Assembly (NCBI GenBank): GCA_045617845.1
Contig: JAZLJL010000028.1
Coordinates: 1-64,000, forward strand
Direction: 5' to 3'
DNA from: UBA1181 sp045617845
GTDB taxonomy: Bacteria; Bacteroidota; Bacteroidia; Bacteroidales; Paludibacteraceae
Length of the DNA: 64,000 bases
Within the stretch, counting starts at the first letter, position 1; each line of letters begins with the position of its first letter. Positions 62,999-64,000 of this stretch are shown piece by piece. A program made the translations under genes and the position numbers. The notes under the pieces were generated by a model that was given only the letters and a program-made list of their open reading frames with translations, searched no databases and had not been told where the DNA came from.

Positions 62999-63454
62999 TC
63001 AATCTCTAAATACATATCTTTCATCATACTCAATATCATATAATTTAAGGAATTGCCTATATTCATCCTCGAATGTTTGCTTTTTATGATGCACACGTTG
63101 TTGCTTTATGTATTTTAATGTATTTTCTACAACAGATTGACTTACGGAATATGCAGCATATCCACCTTGCCATGCAAAATGTTTATAATGCGGAGAAAGA
63201 GACTTTATCCAACGACTACTATTTCGTTTCATTTCTTCTAATAAATACGAAGGCGATGTTTCACGTCCTAAAAGGCATAAAGCATGGATATGGTCACCTA
63301 CACCACCAACCCAAATGTTTTTGCATTGTGTCTCATTGATAAGCTGACCTATGTATGAATGAATTCGCTCCATATCTTCATCAAGGATAAGAGGACTTGT
63401 TGTTTTGATATGGAATATTACGTGCAGGTATATTTTTGATAATGATTGTGGCAT
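62999..63454 (-). mobile_element. RAYT-type single-Tyr (Y1) HUH transposase gene (IS200/IS605-like)
   Basis: 151 aa. HUH motif GVGDHIHALCLLG near residue 52 and a Tyr in the ENTLKYIKQQRVHHK helix near 117, the Y1 active-site tyrosine. Size and motifs match REP-associated transposases. No TnpB partner and no clear IS ends; instead palindromic repeats (62555-62924 and 63517-63840) lie on both sides, as expected for a RAYT that acts on REP elements. Confidence 0.9.
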
Positions 63455-63852
63455 ATTATTTTAGTTTTTTCAAGTTCTTAAATTCGATTTTTTCGTGTGA
63501 CGATGTGTTAATGGACAGGTTGACCTTGCAGGGCGTTCTGACTCGATTTCGGACTAATTGTCCAAAATCACACATAGCCCATAGGCATCGCCATGGGATA
63601 AATAAAATTAATATTTAATTCGATCATACAGGTAAATTTTATTGTTTCGCTACAAATGTAGTGTATTGCATTTAAATACACAAAATCCACTAGCAAATGT
63701 ACGTATCATATTTTACATATTGTCCAAGGCGATGCCGTTGGGCTATGGACCAATTGCCCTTGCAGGGCATTGTATGAACGTCAATCTCTATAAGTTCGGG
63801 CTGAATGCCCATCTATTTCATAGTCCACGGACATTACCCTAAAAAAATTATT
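63455..63852. other. 398-bp non-coding region with REP-like repeats
   Basis: Holds A/T-rich sequence and two further repeat blocks: 63517-63600 (TTGACCTTGCAGGGCGTTC, TAGCCCATAGGCATCGCC) and 63724-63840 (identical to 62609-62655 for 47 bp, then diverged). No gene. Confidence 0.6.
63724..63840. repeat. REP-like repeat, third diverged copy
   Basis: First 47 bp are identical to 62609-62655; the rest (GGGCTGAATGCCC, AGTCCACGGACATTACCCT) matches the 147-bp repeats with several changes. Confidence 0.75.
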
Positions 63853-64000
63853 TCATTCCATCCAGAAGAAACCCATGCTATCGAGCGCCTTGATCACCTT
63901 CTGCAGATAAACATCTTCGATAAACGGCCAAGAGAAGCCCAAACGATACAAGATGTTCGCGGTGAACCGATTGTCGGTATTGACGACATGCAAATCCGGA
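63853..64000 (-). CDS. C-terminal end of an unrecognised protein (partial)
   Basis: Minus-strand frame entering from the right edge and ending at TGA (63855-63853): the last 48 residues are visible, including HVVNTDNRFTANILYRLGF and KALDSMGFFWME at the end. I recognise no family. Confidence 0.6.
   Translation of the reverse strand, partial: PDLHVVNTDNRFTANILYRLGFSWPFIEDVYLQKVIKALDSMGFFWME

Overview
The window looks like a chromosomal segment of a Bacteroidales (Bacteroidota) genome. Supporting signs are several promoters of the phylum type (TTTG, about 19 bp, TAnnTTTG), no Shine-Dalgarno sequences, secreted Cys-rich GLUG-repeat and Ig-like surface proteins, outer-membrane lipid A and LPS genes, SusC-plug-like sequence, and a phylum-typical RND efflux operon. 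Genus cannot be fixed from sequence alone; a lineage with type IX secretion is suggested by the C-terminus of the GLUG protein but not proven.

Layout. 1-3071: 5' part of a giant secreted protein (minus strand, runs off the left edge). 3.2-8.8 kb: minus-strand operon of CPA2 antiporter, acyltransferase, ruvB and 2-hydroxyacid dehydrogenase, with a short promoter-terminator RNA unit in front of it. 9.1-15.4 kb: minus-strand run of thioredoxin-fold protein lacking its cysteines, P-loop kinase, ABC-F ATPase and S9 peptidase. 15.5-20.1 kb: lipoprotein nitroreductase, MATE transporter, and an MBOAT/SGNH acyl-transfer pair. 20.1-23.6 kb: two tandem membrane TerB-DnaJ proteins. 23.7-33.5 kb: envelope-lipid run (1256-aa charged coiled-coil protein, cdsA, psd, pssA, sppA, lpxK, purine nucleoside phosphorylase), several genes overlapping by 4 bp. 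34.0-40.8 kb: TetR-TolC-MFP-RND efflux operon ending in a small PII-like gene. 41.0-41.9 kb: C_GCAxxG_C_C protein, a CAU tRNA and its terminator.

41.9-50.1 kb (plus strand): ribF, radical SAM/B12-type protein with a glycosyltransferase, GLUG-repeat surface protein, an 851-bp intergenic region with two promoter-terminator RNA units, then a WaaE-like glycosyltransferase and a WaaP-like LPS kinase. 50.2-58.7 kb: sbcD, sbcC, a HerA-like ATPase (DUF853), dacB, and an unusual Cys-motif/TM/TonB-plug protein. 58.8-62.4 kb (minus): Fic protein, then an overlapping STAS / phosphopantetheinyl transferase / SpoIIE-phosphatase-kinase operon. 62.5-63.85 kb: a RAYT-type transposase among palindromic repeats. 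63.85-64 kb: 3' end of an unrecognised minus-strand gene.

Most genes serve envelope construction (phospholipid, lipid A, LPS, peptidoglycan, efflux) or DNA repair. The least expected items are three short intergenic transcription units, two of which share the same CGTT-GTGA-AACG terminator tip; the charged coiled-coil protein at the head of the phospholipid run; the paired TerB-DnaJ membrane proteins; the plug protein with a cytoplasmic Cys knuckle; and the PPTase inside a partner-switching operon. No CRISPR array, prophage or rRNA operon is seen.
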